DNA of 64,000 bases, from NCBI RefSeq assembly GCF_040549465.1, contig NZ_JBEPTL010000011.1, forward strand, positions 56,319-120,318, read 5' to 3'. A model generated the notes under the pieces. It was given only the letters and a program-made list of their open reading frames with translations, made no database searches and was not told the DNA's origin. Below are positions 17,597-31,511 of the stretch, piece by piece (position 1 is the stretch's first letter; each line of letters starts with the position of its first letter). The stretch comes from Lacisediminihabitans sp040549465. GTDB taxonomy: Bacteria; Actinomycetota; Actinomycetes; Actinomycetales; Microbacteriaceae. The position numbers were made by a program, and so were the translations under genes.

Positions 17597-18793
17597 ATGG
17601 CGGAACGCGTTGTCCTCGCGTACTCGGGCGGACTCGACACCTCGGTGGGGATCGGCTGGCTGAAGGATGCGACAGGTAAAGAGGTCGTAGCCCTCGCCGT
17701 CGATGTCGGGCAGGGTGGCGAAGACATGGAGGACATCCGCCAGCGCGCCCTCGATTGTGGTGCCGTCGAGGCGATCGTCGTCGATGCGAAGGACGAATTC
17801 GCTGACGACTTCCTCATGCCCGCACTCAAAGCCAACGCCCTGTACCAGAAGCGTTATCCGCTGGTCTCCGCGCTCAGTCGTCCGGTCATCGCTAAGCACC
17901 TCGCGATCGTCGCCAAGCAGCTCGGCGCCGACAGCGTGGCCCACGGCTGCACCGGCAAAGGTAACGACCAGGTGCGTTTTGAGGCTGCCGTAGCCGCCCT
18001 CGCGCCGGAGCTCACCAGCATCGCGCCGGTGCGGGATCTCGCCCTCACCCGCGACAAGGCCATCGTCTACGCCAACGAGCACAACCTGCCGATCCGCCAG
18101 AGCGCGGCGAGCCCTTATTCGATCGATAAGAATGTCTGGGGTCGCGCCGTCGAGACCGGCTTCCTCGAGGACCCGTGGAACGCACCCATCGAGGACATCT
18201 ACGAGTACACCCAGGACCCCAGCGTTGAGAAGCCGGCGGACGAGGTCACGATCACCTTCGCCTCCGGGATTCCGGTCGCGATCGACGGTGTCGCCTACAG
18301 CACGCTGCAGATCATCGAGAAACTCAATGAGCTCGCGGGCAAGCACGGTGTCGGACGCATCGACGTCGTCGAAGACCGCCTGGTCGGTATCAAGAGTCGT
18401 GAGGTGTACGAGGCACCCGCCGCGATGGCTCTCATCGCCGCGCATGAGGCCCTCGAAAGCCTCACCCTGGAGCGAGACCTCAATCGCTATAAGCGCGGAG
18501 TCGAGGCCGAATGGTCCGATCTGGTCTATGACGGCTTGTGGTTCTCGAGCCTCAAGCGGTCACTCGATGTCTTTATCGATGACACGCAGAAGTACGTGAG
18601 CGGCGACATCCGTCTCACGCTACAGGGCGGTCGCGCCGTCGTCACCGGCCAGAGGAGCGAGCAGAGCCTCTACGACTTCAATCTCGCCACCTATGACACC
18701 GGTGACACCTTCGACCAGTCGTTGTCCAAAGGTTTCATCGAGATCTGGTCGCTGCCGAGCAAGATCTCGGCGCGCCGCGAGATAGCTGGTTGA
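17597..18793 (+). CDS. argG: Argininosuccinate synthase
   Basis: ArgG condenses citrulline and aspartate with ATP. The 398-residue protein has the N-type ATP pyrophosphatase loop AYSGGLDTS at residues 8-16 and the conserved HGCTGKGNDQVRFE and SPYSIDKNVWGR segments. The stop overlaps the TTG start of argH. Confidence 0.97.
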   Translation: MAERVVLAYSGGLDTSVGIGWLKDATGKEVVALAVDVGQGGEDMEDIRQRALDCGAVEAIVVDAKDEFADDFLMPALKANALYQKRYPLVSALSRPVIAKHLAIVAKQLGADSVAHGCTGKGNDQVRFEAAVAALAPELTSIAPVRDLALTRDKAIVYANEHNLPIRQSAASPYSIDKNVWGRAVETGFLEDPWNAPIEDIYEYTQDPSVEKPADEVTITFASGIPVAIDGVAYSTLQIIEKLNELAGKHGVGRIDVVEDRLVGIKSREVYEAPAAMALIAAHEALESLTLERDLNRYKRGVEAEWSDLVYDGLWFSSLKRSLDVFIDDTQKYVSGDIRLTLQGGRAVVTGQRSEQSLYDFNLATYDTGDTFDQSLSKGFIEIWSLPSKISARREIAG

Positions 18794-20229
18794 GTTTGTC
18801 GACGCCGGGCGATCAGGTAGCGAACCGGGCCGGTGAAGCCGGCGCCCTCTGGGGTGCCCGCTTCACCTCCGGACCATCCGATGCCCTCCAGGCATTGAGC
18901 AGGTCAACCCACTTCGACTGGCAGCTCGCGGGCTACGACATCGCGGGCTCGCGGGCTCATGCCAGGGCTCTTGCCAACGCCGGCTACCTCGATGTCGATG
19001 AGCTCGCGGGCATGCTCTCGGCACTTGACGCGCTGCAGGCGGCCGTGACGGATGGCACATTCCGGCCGACCTCGGCCGACGAAGACGTGCACTCAGCGCT
19101 TGAACGCGGCCTCATCGATCTCGCGGGTCCGGCCCTGGGAGGCAAGCTCCGCGCCGGCCGGAGCCGAAACGACCAGATTGCCACGCTGACGCGCATGCTG
19201 CTGCGCGATCACGCCAAGCGCATCTCGTCGCTCGTCGTCGACCTCGTCGATGCGATCTCGGCCCAGGCCGTCACTCATGAGACGGCAGTCATGCCCGGCC
19301 GCACGCACCTTCAACACGCCCAGCCGGTTCTGCTCGCACACCATCTGCTCGCGCACTGCTGGCCACTCGTGCGCGATCTCGAGCGATTCAGGGACTGGGA
19401 TGTCCGCGCCAACTCATCGCCCTACGGTTCGGGGGCTCTCGCCGGCAACACGCTGGGGCTCGATGTGCTCGGCGTTGCCACCGACCTCGGCTTCGACGCC
19501 AGCGTCGAGAACTCCATCGACGGCACCGCCAGCCGGGACGTCGTCGCGGAGTTCGCTTATGTCACCGCCCAGATCGGCATCGATCTGTCGCGCTTCGCCG
19601 AGGAAATCATCCTCTGGAACACCAGAGAGTTCGGTTTCGTCACGCTCAGCGACGCCTACTCGACTGGCTCGTCGATCATGCCGCAGAAGAAGAATCCCGA
19701 CATCGCCGAGCTCGCTCGTGGCAAGGCGGGCCGGCTCATCGGCAACCTCTCAGGTCTGCTCGCCACGCTCAAGGGTCTCCCGCTCGCCTACAACCGCGAC
19801 CTTCAGGAAGACAAGGAGCCGGTCTTCGACTCGATCACCACCCTCGAGGTGCTGCTACCCGCGTTCACCGGTATGGTCTCGACGCTCGACTTTCATGTCG
19901 AACGCATGGCGGAACTCGCCCCGCAGGGTTTCTCTCTTGCCACAGATGTGGCGGAGTGGCTGGTGAAGCAGAAGGTACCGTTCCGCGACGCTCACGAAAT
20001 CACCGGGGCGCTGGTCTCATTTTGCGAAGGGCGCGGTGTCGAGCTCGACGAACCCACTGACGAGGAATTCGCGGCGATCTCGCCTCATCTCACCCCTGAG
20101 GTGCGCGGTGTACTCACGGTCGCTGGCTCCATCGCGAGCCGCACGGGTGCCGGCGGAACAGCCCCCGAGCGTGTCGCAGAGCAGTTGGCCGCCCTGACCC
20201 GGCGGATCAGGGAACTCGAGGAGATCTAA
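18790..20229 (+). CDS. argH: Argininosuccinate lyase
   Basis: ArgH splits argininosuccinate to arginine and fumarate. The 479-residue protein carries the fumarase-superfamily signature GSSIMPQKKNPD with catalytic Ser at 294/295, and the HLQHAQPV and SSPYGSGALAG segments. I chose the TTG at 18790 because it overlaps the argG stop (TTGA); the TTG at 18796 is an alternative. Confidence 0.95.
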   Translation: MSLSTPGDQVANRAGEAGALWGARFTSGPSDALQALSRSTHFDWQLAGYDIAGSRAHARALANAGYLDVDELAGMLSALDALQAAVTDGTFRPTSADEDVHSALERGLIDLAGPALGGKLRAGRSRNDQIATLTRMLLRDHAKRISSLVVDLVDAISAQAVTHETAVMPGRTHLQHAQPVLLAHHLLAHCWPLVRDLERFRDWDVRANSSPYGSGALAGNTLGLDVLGVATDLGFDASVENSIDGTASRDVVAEFAYVTAQIGIDLSRFAEEIILWNTREFGFVTLSDAYSTGSSIMPQKKNPDIAELARGKAGRLIGNLSGLLATLKGLPLAYNRDLQEDKEPVFDSITTLEVLLPAFTGMVSTLDFHVERMAELAPQGFSLATDVAEWLVKQKVPFRDAHEITGALVSFCEGRGVELDEPTDEEFAAISPHLTPEVRGVLTVAGSIASRTGAGGTAPERVAEQLAALTRRIRELEEI

Positions 20230-20232
20230 GAA

Positions 20233-20379
20233 ATGACCCTGAGCAAAGACGACCGTCCGAAAAAGCCGGAGCAGACACGCACCCAGAAGATCGTGATGTG
20301 GTGCATCTATGGTGTCGTCGCGGCAATGGCGATAACGGCGGCGATCATCTTTTTCGCGAGCGGCGCGAGCCTCTTCTAG
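20233..20379 (+). CDS. 48-residue single-pass membrane protein
   Basis: The frame runs from ATG 20233 to TAG 20377-20379. A charged N-terminus (about 1-19, lysine/aspartate rich) is followed by one hydrophobic helix (about 20-47). The stop codon overlaps the GTG start of the glycosylase gene by one base, and the gene starts four bases after argH, so it looks cotranslated and real. No function is recognised. Confidence 0.65.
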   Translation: MTLSKDDRPKKPEQTRTQKIVMWCIYGVVAAMAITAAIIFFASGASLF

Positions 20380-20996
20380 TGTTCGATCGCGATTTTCTGG
20401 CGCAGCCGGCGATCGAGGTCGCACCAGCGTTGCTCGGCGCGATCCTCATGAAGAATTCGCTGGAGGGCGTCGTCTCCGTGCGGATCACCGAAGTCGAGGC
20501 CTACCTCGGCGCGCTCGATCCCGGTTCCCACGCATTCCGTGGAAAAACCAAACGTAACGCCGTCATGTTCGAGGAACCGGGTTTTCTCTACACGTACTTC
20601 ACCTACGGGATGCATGTCTGCGCGAACGTCGTCTGCTCGCCTCCCGGCACCGCGTCCGCCGTACTGCTGCGAGCGGGGGAGGTCGTCGAGGGTATCGAGC
20701 TCGCCAGGTCCCGACGTCTCACGACAAAGATCGACACGGATCTCGCTCGCGGGCCCGCCCGTCTCGTGGTGGCTCTCGGCATCACCCTCGCCGACGGGGG
20801 AGCGGACCTCGCGGTCGAACCCTTCGAACTGACTATGCCCGAGCATTCGCAACCCTTCGAGTCCGGTCCGCGAACAGGTCTCTCCGGCGACGGCGGAACG
20901 GATGCTTTCCCCTGGCGCTACTGGATCCCTGGCGCGCCGAGCGTTTCGCCTTACAAACGGCACGTCCCCAAGAAGCGTTCCCAGCCGATCAGCTAG
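20379..20996 (+). CDS. DNA-3-methyladenine glycosylase, AAG/MPG type
   Basis: From GTG 20379 the protein has 205 residues. It removes alkylated purines in base excision repair. The catalytic Glu lies in ITEVEAYLG, and the segments DPGSHAFRGKTKRNAVMF and GFLYTYFTYGMHVCANVV form the base-flipping pocket characteristic of the family. The longer frame starting at 20298 overlaps the 48-residue gene and has no homology upstream of residue F-D-R-D. Confidence 0.93.
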   Translation: MFDRDFLAQPAIEVAPALLGAILMKNSLEGVVSVRITEVEAYLGALDPGSHAFRGKTKRNAVMFEEPGFLYTYFTYGMHVCANVVCSPPGTASAVLLRAGEVVEGIELARSRRLTTKIDTDLARGPARLVVALGITLADGGADLAVEPFELTMPEHSQPFESGPRTGLSGDGGTDAFPWRYWIPGAPSVSPYKRHVPKKRSQPIS

Positions 20997-21045
20997 CCTT
21001 GGCGCGCGAATGAACCATCGAGGGCAAGCGAATAGGCGACGCTGG

Positions 21046-21057
21046 TAATCTGGGCCG
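21046..21057 (+). promoter_or_regulatory. -10 element of tyrS, leaderless type
   Basis: TAATCT at 21046-21051 is followed by six bases and the GTG of tyrS. Confidence 0.6.
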
Positions 21058-22359
21058 GTGCCAGCATCCGAAATCCTGTCCGACCAGCGCAACGACGATT
21101 CGTTCGACGACGTCTGGGAAGAGATCGTCTGGCGTGGACTGGTCCATGTCTCGACCGATGAGGCCGAGCTCAAGTCGGTTCTCGCGGGGGAGCCCATCAC
21201 CTACTACTGCGGCTTCGATCCGACGGCACCGAGCCTGCACCTGGGAAACCTCGTGCAACTCCTCACCATGCGCCGCATTCAGCTTGCCGGTCACAAGCCG
21301 CTCGGCCTGGTCGGTGGCTCGACCGGTCTGATCGGCGATCCGCGGCCGACGGCCGAACGCACACTCAACACCAAGGACACCGTTGCCGAGTGGGTCGGAT
21401 ATCTCCAGGAGCAGGTGTCGCGTTTCCTCAGCTTCGAGGGCGACAATGCCGCCCGCCTGGTTAACAACCTGGACTGGACGGCGCCACTCAGCGCCATCGA
21501 CTTCCTTCGGGACATCGGCAAGCACTTCCGCGTCGGCACCATGCTCAAGAAGGATGCCGTCAGCGCGCGTCTCAACAGCGACAGCGGCATCAGCTATACC
21601 GAGTTCAGCTACCAGATTCTGCAGGGTATGGACTTCCTCGAGCTCTTTCGTACCTACGGCTGCGTGCTGCAGACCGGTGGGAGCGACCAGTGGGGCAATC
21701 TCACCAGCGGAACCGACCTCATCCGTAAGGCGGAAGCCGTCTCGGCGCACGCAATCGGTACGCCGCTCATCACGAACAGCGACGGTACCAAGTTCGGTAA
21801 GAGTGAAGGGAATGCGGTCTGGCTCGACCCTGCGCTCACGAGCCCTTACGCCTTCTACCAGTTCTGGCTCAACAGCGATGATGCCGACGTGATTTCGCGC
21901 CTCAAGATTTTCACCTTCCTCTCGAAAGCCGAGATCGACAGGCTTGCGGATGCCGTGGCCGCGGAGCCGTTCAGGCGGGAGGCACAGCGCACTCTCGCCC
22001 TCGAGGTCACGACCCTCGTGCACGGCGGCGAAGCGACCCAGGCGGCCATAGAAGCTGCGGGTGCACTGTTCGGCCAGGGAGACCTCGCCGAGCTCGACAG
22101 CGGCACTCTCGAAGCAGCCCTGAGGGAACTCCCGAACACCACCACGACCTCCGACACCCTCGTGGTGCAGCTACTCGTCGATACCGGCCTAGCCGCGAGT
22201 CTCGGTGAGTCTCGGCGTGCCCTCGAACAGGGCGGGGTCTACCTCAACAACACCAAGGTCGAGGATGTCGCGCTCACCCTAGCCAGCAGCACCCTCCCCG
22301 GCGGCATGGCTGTCCTGCGTCGTGGCAAGAAAACCCTCGCCGGCATCTTCGTCGAGTAG
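21058..22359 (+). CDS. tyrS: Tyrosine-tRNA ligase
   Basis: This 433-residue class I synthetase has the HIGH-type motif PSLHLGN after FDPTA, the tyrosine pocket GGSDQWGN, and the KMSKS variant KFGKSEGNA. A C-terminal S4-like RNA-binding domain (about 365-430) ends the protein. It charges tRNA-Tyr. It is the last gene before the rRNA operon. Confidence 0.96.
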   Translation: MPASEILSDQRNDDSFDDVWEEIVWRGLVHVSTDEAELKSVLAGEPITYYCGFDPTAPSLHLGNLVQLLTMRRIQLAGHKPLGLVGGSTGLIGDPRPTAERTLNTKDTVAEWVGYLQEQVSRFLSFEGDNAARLVNNLDWTAPLSAIDFLRDIGKHFRVGTMLKKDAVSARLNSDSGISYTEFSYQILQGMDFLELFRTYGCVLQTGGSDQWGNLTSGTDLIRKAEAVSAHAIGTPLITNSDGTKFGKSEGNAVWLDPALTSPYAFYQFWLNSDDADVISRLKIFTFLSKAEIDRLADAVAAEPFRREAQRTLALEVTTLVHGGEATQAAIEAAGALFGQGDLAELDSGTLEAALRELPNTTTTSDTLVVQLLVDTGLAASLGESRRALEQGGVYLNNTKVEDVALTLASSTLPGGMAVLRRGKKTLAGIFVE

Positions 22360-22394
22360 CCAATCAGTGCGACACGCCCGGGATTGCGCATAAT

Positions 22395-22423
22395 TTGACC
22401 GCCCCCCAAACGGCACGTAATCT
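22395..22423 (+). promoter_or_regulatory. rRNA operon promoter P1
   Basis: TTGACC at 22395-22400 and TAATCT at 22418-22423 are 17 bases apart, a near-ideal housekeeping sigma promoter. It lies about 550 bases before the 16S gene. Confidence 0.7.
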
Positions 22424-22607
22424 TCTTACTTGTCACCCCAAAGGTTCGAAAAGCCGAAGAGCTTCCGGCCTCAAGAGGGACAACAATCCGAGTCAAATAG
22501 CAGTGAACCTCTTGTAGGAAGCTGTCTTCAGATCTTAGGATGAATAACCCACCTCGTGAGATTGTCCAGACGGTTTGGTGCGCGCTTTTCAAGCCGCTCC
22601 GGTCGAT

Positions 22608-22635
22608 TTGACAAGGCCAGCGAAGGTGGTAAGTT
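22608..22635 (+). promoter_or_regulatory. rRNA operon promoter P2
   Basis: TTGACA at 22608-22613 and TAAGTT at 22630-22635 with a 16-base spacer form a second strong promoter. The transcript would carry an AT-richer leader of about 330 bases. Confidence 0.7.
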
Positions 22636-22730
22636 AGACAAGTTGCCCGGCGCGAGAGTGCAGGCGACAAACAGGTAAAAGAGTTGCCCTGGCAGCCGAG
22701 TCGCGAGACGAGGCACCGGGAGCGTCCGAT

Positions 22731-22770
22731 CCTTGAGAACTCAACAGCGTGCACAATGTCAAATGCCAAA
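22731..22770 (+). promoter_or_regulatory. Antitermination / 16S processing leader
   Basis: CTTGAGAACTC followed by an ACAGCGTGC element resembles the actinobacterial rRNA leader box; a related box precedes the 23S gene at 24858-24888. CACAATGTCAA (from 22752) can pair with TTGACATTGTG at about 24592-24602 after the 16S gene and would form the stem that RNase III cuts. Confidence 0.6.
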
Positions 22771-22973
22771 AACCTCGTCTGTAGGAACTGTTTTCTAACG
22801 GTTACCGCAGAGGAGATTCCTTTGGAAAACATTTAAACAACAAAGCAAGTCAGTATTGATTTGTTCTGTCAGTTTCAAACTTGTGTCGGCCGCCTATTCC
22901 GGTGGCTTGACACACTAGATGTGCCACTGCGCTGTCTAAGGCTTTGCTTTAGCGCGAGGTGTGCAATCAAACA

Positions 22974-28137
<5,164 letters not shown>

Positions 28138-28245
28138 TTTTGCTTGCGTCCACTGAGTGGTTCCCGATGTACGGTCGGGAATCAGCACAACAGATGCTCT
28201 TTTAGAGAGCACGCTGTTGGCTAATTCGAAACCTATATCCATAGT

Positions 28246-28364
28246 GTTTCGGCGGCCATAGCGAGAGGGAAACGCCCGGTCACATTCCGAACCCGGAAGC
28301 TAAGACTCTCTGCGCCGATGGTACTGCAAGGGGGACCTTGTGGGAGAGTAGGACACCGCCGGAC
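28246..28364 (+). rRNA. rrf: 5S ribosomal RNA
   Basis: The sequence starts TTTCGGCGGCCATAGCG and ends with ACACCGCCGGA, so the terminal stem forms. The conserved CGAACCCGGAAGCTAAG core lies at about 28288-28304. Ends are approximate. Confidence 0.93.
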
Positions 28365-28377
28365 TTCTTTGTAAGAT

Positions 28378-28420
28378 GGCCACCCACTGCGTCGAATAGA
28401 CGCGGTTGGGTGGCTATTTT
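28378..28420 (+). terminator. rRNA operon terminator
   Basis: GGCCACCCA with GCGTC pairs with GACGC and TGGGTGGCT across a short loop, followed by ATTTT. It lies about 14 bases after the 5S gene. Confidence 0.8.
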
Positions 28421-28504
28421 GCGTTAACCACCTATCTTCCGACGCAGCCTCAAGCTGCGCCGGCGACAGCTCAATAGAGATTCTTCGAGAACTGAGGAGA
28501 CACT

Positions 28505-29479
28505 GTGTCCGATTTTGGAGACCGCGGTAGGCGGCCTGGAGAGAGGCCGGGCGGCGGCAAGCCAGAAGGCGGCAGGCCTCCTCGCGGCGGCGATCGTCCC
28601 CAGCGTGGCCGTCCCGAGGCGGACCTATCGAAGGATCCACGCGAACGTCGCGCGGGCGACCGCCCAGGGTATCAAGGCCGATCACCTCGTGACGAGCCGA
28701 GTGAGGATCGCGACCCTTACGGCATCCGTTCCGTCCGCAACCGGCACGACGACCCTGAGATCCCCGACACCGTCCAAGCGAAGGATCTGGACCGTGTGGC
28801 GCGTGCCCAGCTCAAGACGCTGAGCAAGGAGAACGCCGACGGCGTGGCTCAGCATCTCGTGATGGTGGGCCAGCTGATCGAGACCAATCCTCAGCTCGCC
28901 CATGCGCACGCGGTATCCGCAGCTCGTCGTGCAGGGCGCATCGCCGTCGTGCGCGAGACGCTGGCGATCACGGCCTATTCGATCGGCGATTTCGGCCTCG
29001 CTCTTCGGGAACTCCGCACCTATCGACGCATCTCCGGCCGCGACGACCAGCTACCGCTCATGGTGGACAGCGAGCGTGGGCTCGGCCGACCGGACAGGGC
29101 CCTTGAGCTCGCTCGTTCGGTGCCGCGCTCTTCCCTGTCCGTCGACGTGCAGGTGCAGTTGGCGATCGCGATGTCCGGCGCACGCCTGGACCTCGGCCAG
29201 ACGGACGCCGCTCTCACCGAGTTGCAGATACCGCAGCTGAACCCCGACAAGGCCTTCTCCTGGAGCCCCGCGCTGTTCGATGCCTATGCCTCCGTGCTCG
29301 AGGATCTCGGCCGTGACGACGAAGCCGAAGAATGGTGGCAGCGCTCCGATCGTGCCAGCGAGGTGCTCGACTCAGGTGGCGAGTCCGGCGAGGACGACCT
29401 GGTCGAAATCGTTGAAGAGGATGCGGACGACGATGTGGAAGAGGAACCAGCCGACGGCGGGGAGTCGAGGAGTGAGTGA
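28505..29479 (+). CDS. TPR-like conserved actinobacterial protein
   Basis: The 324-residue protein has a disordered Arg/Gly/Pro-rich N-terminus (about 1-75), a helical-repeat middle resembling tetratricopeptide repeats (about 90-285), and a very acidic tail. Its place before a HAD-IIA phosphatase and tlyA is conserved in related actinobacteria. It probably mediates protein interaction, but no function is known. The GTG at 28505 is the chosen start, since the Arg/Gly region begins there. Confidence 0.75.
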   Translation: MSDFGDRGRRPGERPGGGKPEGGRPPRGGDRPQRGRPEADLSKDPRERRAGDRPGYQGRSPRDEPSEDRDPYGIRSVRNRHDDPEIPDTVQAKDLDRVARAQLKTLSKENADGVAQHLVMVGQLIETNPQLAHAHAVSAARRAGRIAVVRETLAITAYSIGDFGLALRELRTYRRISGRDDQLPLMVDSERGLGRPDRALELARSVPRSSLSVDVQVQLAIAMSGARLDLGQTDAALTELQIPQLNPDKAFSWSPALFDAYASVLEDLGRDDEAEEWWQRSDRASEVLDSGGESGEDDLVEIVEEDADDDVEEEPADGGESRSE

Positions 29480-30473
29480 TGTGACGCCACTCGATGGCGT
29501 GGACGTGGTGCTCGCCGACCTGGACGGCGTGATCTACAGGGGCTCCGATGCGATTCCCTATGCGGTCGAGAGCATCAATGCGGTGGCCGACGGTCGCCGG
29601 GTCGGGTACATCACCAACAACGCCTCCCGTACCCCGGCATCCGTGGCCGAGCACCTGTCGAGTCTCGGTCTGAGAGTTGAACCGGATGATGTCGTCACCT
29701 CGCCGCAGGCGGCCGTGCGGCTACTCGCCGGACTTGTGCCCGCTGGCGCGACGGTGCTCGTGGTTGGCGGTGACGGGCTGACTTCAGAGGTGGAAAAGGC
29801 CGGGTTCTCGGTGACGCTGTCCGCGGAGGACAAGCCCGCCGCGGTGATCCAGGGCTTCGCTCCGGACGTCGGTTGGACCCAGCTCGCTGAAGCATCGTTC
29901 GCCCTGCAGGAAGACATCCCGTGGGTCGCGACCAACACCGACTGGACCATTCCACAGGCTCGCGGTGTGGCTCCCGGCAACGGAACGCTGGTGTCTGCGG
30001 TGCACGCCGCGGTCGGGCGACTGCCCGTGGTCGCGGGCAAGCCCGAAGCGGCGATCTTTGAGGAGGCGGTGCGGCGTTTCGGTGCGTCGAAGGCACTGTT
30101 CCTCGGCGATCGGCTGGACACCGACATCCTCGGCGCGAATCGTGCCGGTATCGATTCTGTGCTGGTGCTCACTGGCATCGACAGGGCGAAGCAGGCGCTC
30201 GCGGCCGACAAGAACTCGCGGCCGACCTACATCCTCGACGACCTGCGCCAGCTTCATGAGCCATATCCGGCCACGAAGGTCTCGAATGACGACGCCACCG
30301 GCGATCGGATCGTCTCGGTCGGATCGTCGGCGGTACGAGTGGCGGGCAATGCCGTGACAGTGGAGCGTGCGGGGGAGCACCCTGTGAACCTGTTGCGGGC
30401 GGCAGCATCCGCGATCTGGAATTCTGGCATGGCGATCTACGCGCTTGAGGTCGCACCGGAGCTCTACGCGTAA
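29472..30473 (+). CDS. HAD-IIA family sugar phosphatase, NagD-like
   Basis: From GTG 29472 the protein has 333 residues; GTG 29481 is an equally good start behind GAGGAG. Motif I is DLDGVIYRG near residue 17, motif II TNNASRTP, and motif IV GDRLDTDILGANRAG, together the NagD/AraL type with a C2A cap. A C-terminal extension of about 70 residues follows. The substrate is not known. It overlaps the TPR-like gene by eight bases. Confidence 0.85.
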   Translation: MSDVTPLDGVDVVLADLDGVIYRGSDAIPYAVESINAVADGRRVGYITNNASRTPASVAEHLSSLGLRVEPDDVVTSPQAAVRLLAGLVPAGATVLVVGGDGLTSEVEKAGFSVTLSAEDKPAAVIQGFAPDVGWTQLAEASFALQEDIPWVATNTDWTIPQARGVAPGNGTLVSAVHAAVGRLPVVAGKPEAAIFEEAVRRFGASKALFLGDRLDTDILGANRAGIDSVLVLTGIDRAKQALAADKNSRPTYILDDLRQLHEPYPATKVSNDDATGDRIVSVGSSAVRVAGNAVTVERAGEHPVNLLRAAASAIWNSGMAIYALEVAPELYA

Positions 30474-30489
30474 GAGGTAGCGTTGACGC

Positions 30490-30666
30490 ATGGCTGATGA
30501 GAGCACGACGGAGAACGGCAGTGGTGGCGAGACGGATGCCCTGCTGTCGCGCCTGCAGGTAATCGAGGATCAGCCGCTCGACCAGCGCGCGCCGGCATAC
30601 CGGCAGATCCACGATCGGCTGCAGACCATTCTCGAGGGCGGGGACGCTCCACAGCAGCATGGCTGA
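30490..30666 (+). CDS. 58-residue acidic small protein before tlyA
   Basis: The frame from ATG 30490 to TGA 30664 encodes an acidic peptide with a central helix (ETDALLSRLQVIEDQPLDQRA and AYRQIHDRLQTIL). It overlaps the tlyA start by eight bases. Small proteins of this kind are common at this site in actinobacteria. No function is known. Confidence 0.6.
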   Translation: MADESTTENGSGGETDALLSRLQVIEDQPLDQRAPAYRQIHDRLQTILEGGDAPQQHG

Positions 30667-31462
30667 ACTTCGACTGGATGCGGCACTCGCTGAGCGCGGT
30701 ATCGTGCGTTCGCGCACGCAGGCGGCCCGATACATCGCTGACGGCTCGGTCACGATCGATGGTGCGATGGCCGTCAAAGCGTCGACGAGAGTGACCGACG
30801 ACCAGGTACTCGCGCTCACCGCGCTCGATCATTATGTCAGCCGAGCCGCCCACAAACTTCTGGCGGCTCTCGACGAGTTCCCTGTGCCGATCGAGGGGCG
30901 CGCAGCCTTCGATGTCGGTGCATCGACGGGGGGCTTCACCCAGGTGCTGCTCGAGCGGGGTGCTGCCTCTGTCGTCGCCCTCGATGTCGGCCATGGGCAG
31001 CTCGATCCTTTTATCGGCAATGATTCCCGGGTCACTGTCATCGAAGGGTTCAATGCTCGCGAGTTGACGGTGGAGGGTCTGGATGCCGAGGCTCACCGTG
31101 CGGTGCGCGCGGAGGTCGTCGTCTCCGACCTGTCCTTCATCTCGCTGACCACGGTGCTGCCTGCCATGGTTGGAACAGTGGGACTCGCGGCCGACTACAT
31201 CCTGCTGATCAAGCCGCAGTTCGAAGTGGGGCGCACCGGCATCCGCGAGGGCATCGTTCACGCGCCGGGGCTGCGCGCCGACGCCATCAGCGGGGTGCTC
31301 TGGGCGGCCTGGGATCGTGGGCTCGGCACGGCAGGGCTCATCTCCTCACCCATCCTCGGAAACGCCGGAAACCATGAGTATCTCGTCTGGTTGAGCGCAA
31401 CCGCAGGTGGCAATCCGACAGAATGGAGTGACCGGGTGACGACTCTGTCCCGCCCGACCTGA
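30659..31462 (+). CDS. tlyA: TlyA-type rRNA 2'-O-methyltransferase
   Basis: The 267-residue protein has an N-terminal S4 RNA-binding domain (about 3-62) and an FtsJ/RrmJ-like methyltransferase domain with the SAM loop DVGASTGGFTQVLL near 85. TlyA methylates the 2'-O of C1920 in 23S and in some species C1409 in 16S rRNA; it also affects capreomycin sensitivity. It is cotranscribed with nadK and recN in many actinobacteria, as here. Confidence 0.92.
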   Translation: MAELRLDAALAERGIVRSRTQAARYIADGSVTIDGAMAVKASTRVTDDQVLALTALDHYVSRAAHKLLAALDEFPVPIEGRAAFDVGASTGGFTQVLLERGAASVVALDVGHGQLDPFIGNDSRVTVIEGFNARELTVEGLDAEAHRAVRAEVVVSDLSFISLTTVLPAMVGTVGLAADYILLIKPQFEVGRTGIREGIVHAPGLRADAISGVLWAAWDRGLGTAGLISSPILGNAGNHEYLVWLSATAGGNPTEWSDRVTTLSRPT

Positions 31463-31511
31463 CGTTTCATCCGATAGTTGAAGTTCGGCCCGACGCATGA
31501 GGAGATCACCA

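Noticed and set aside
22907..22912. Third rRNA promoter at TTGACA close to 16S
   Set aside because: No -10-like hexamer at 16-18 bases distance.
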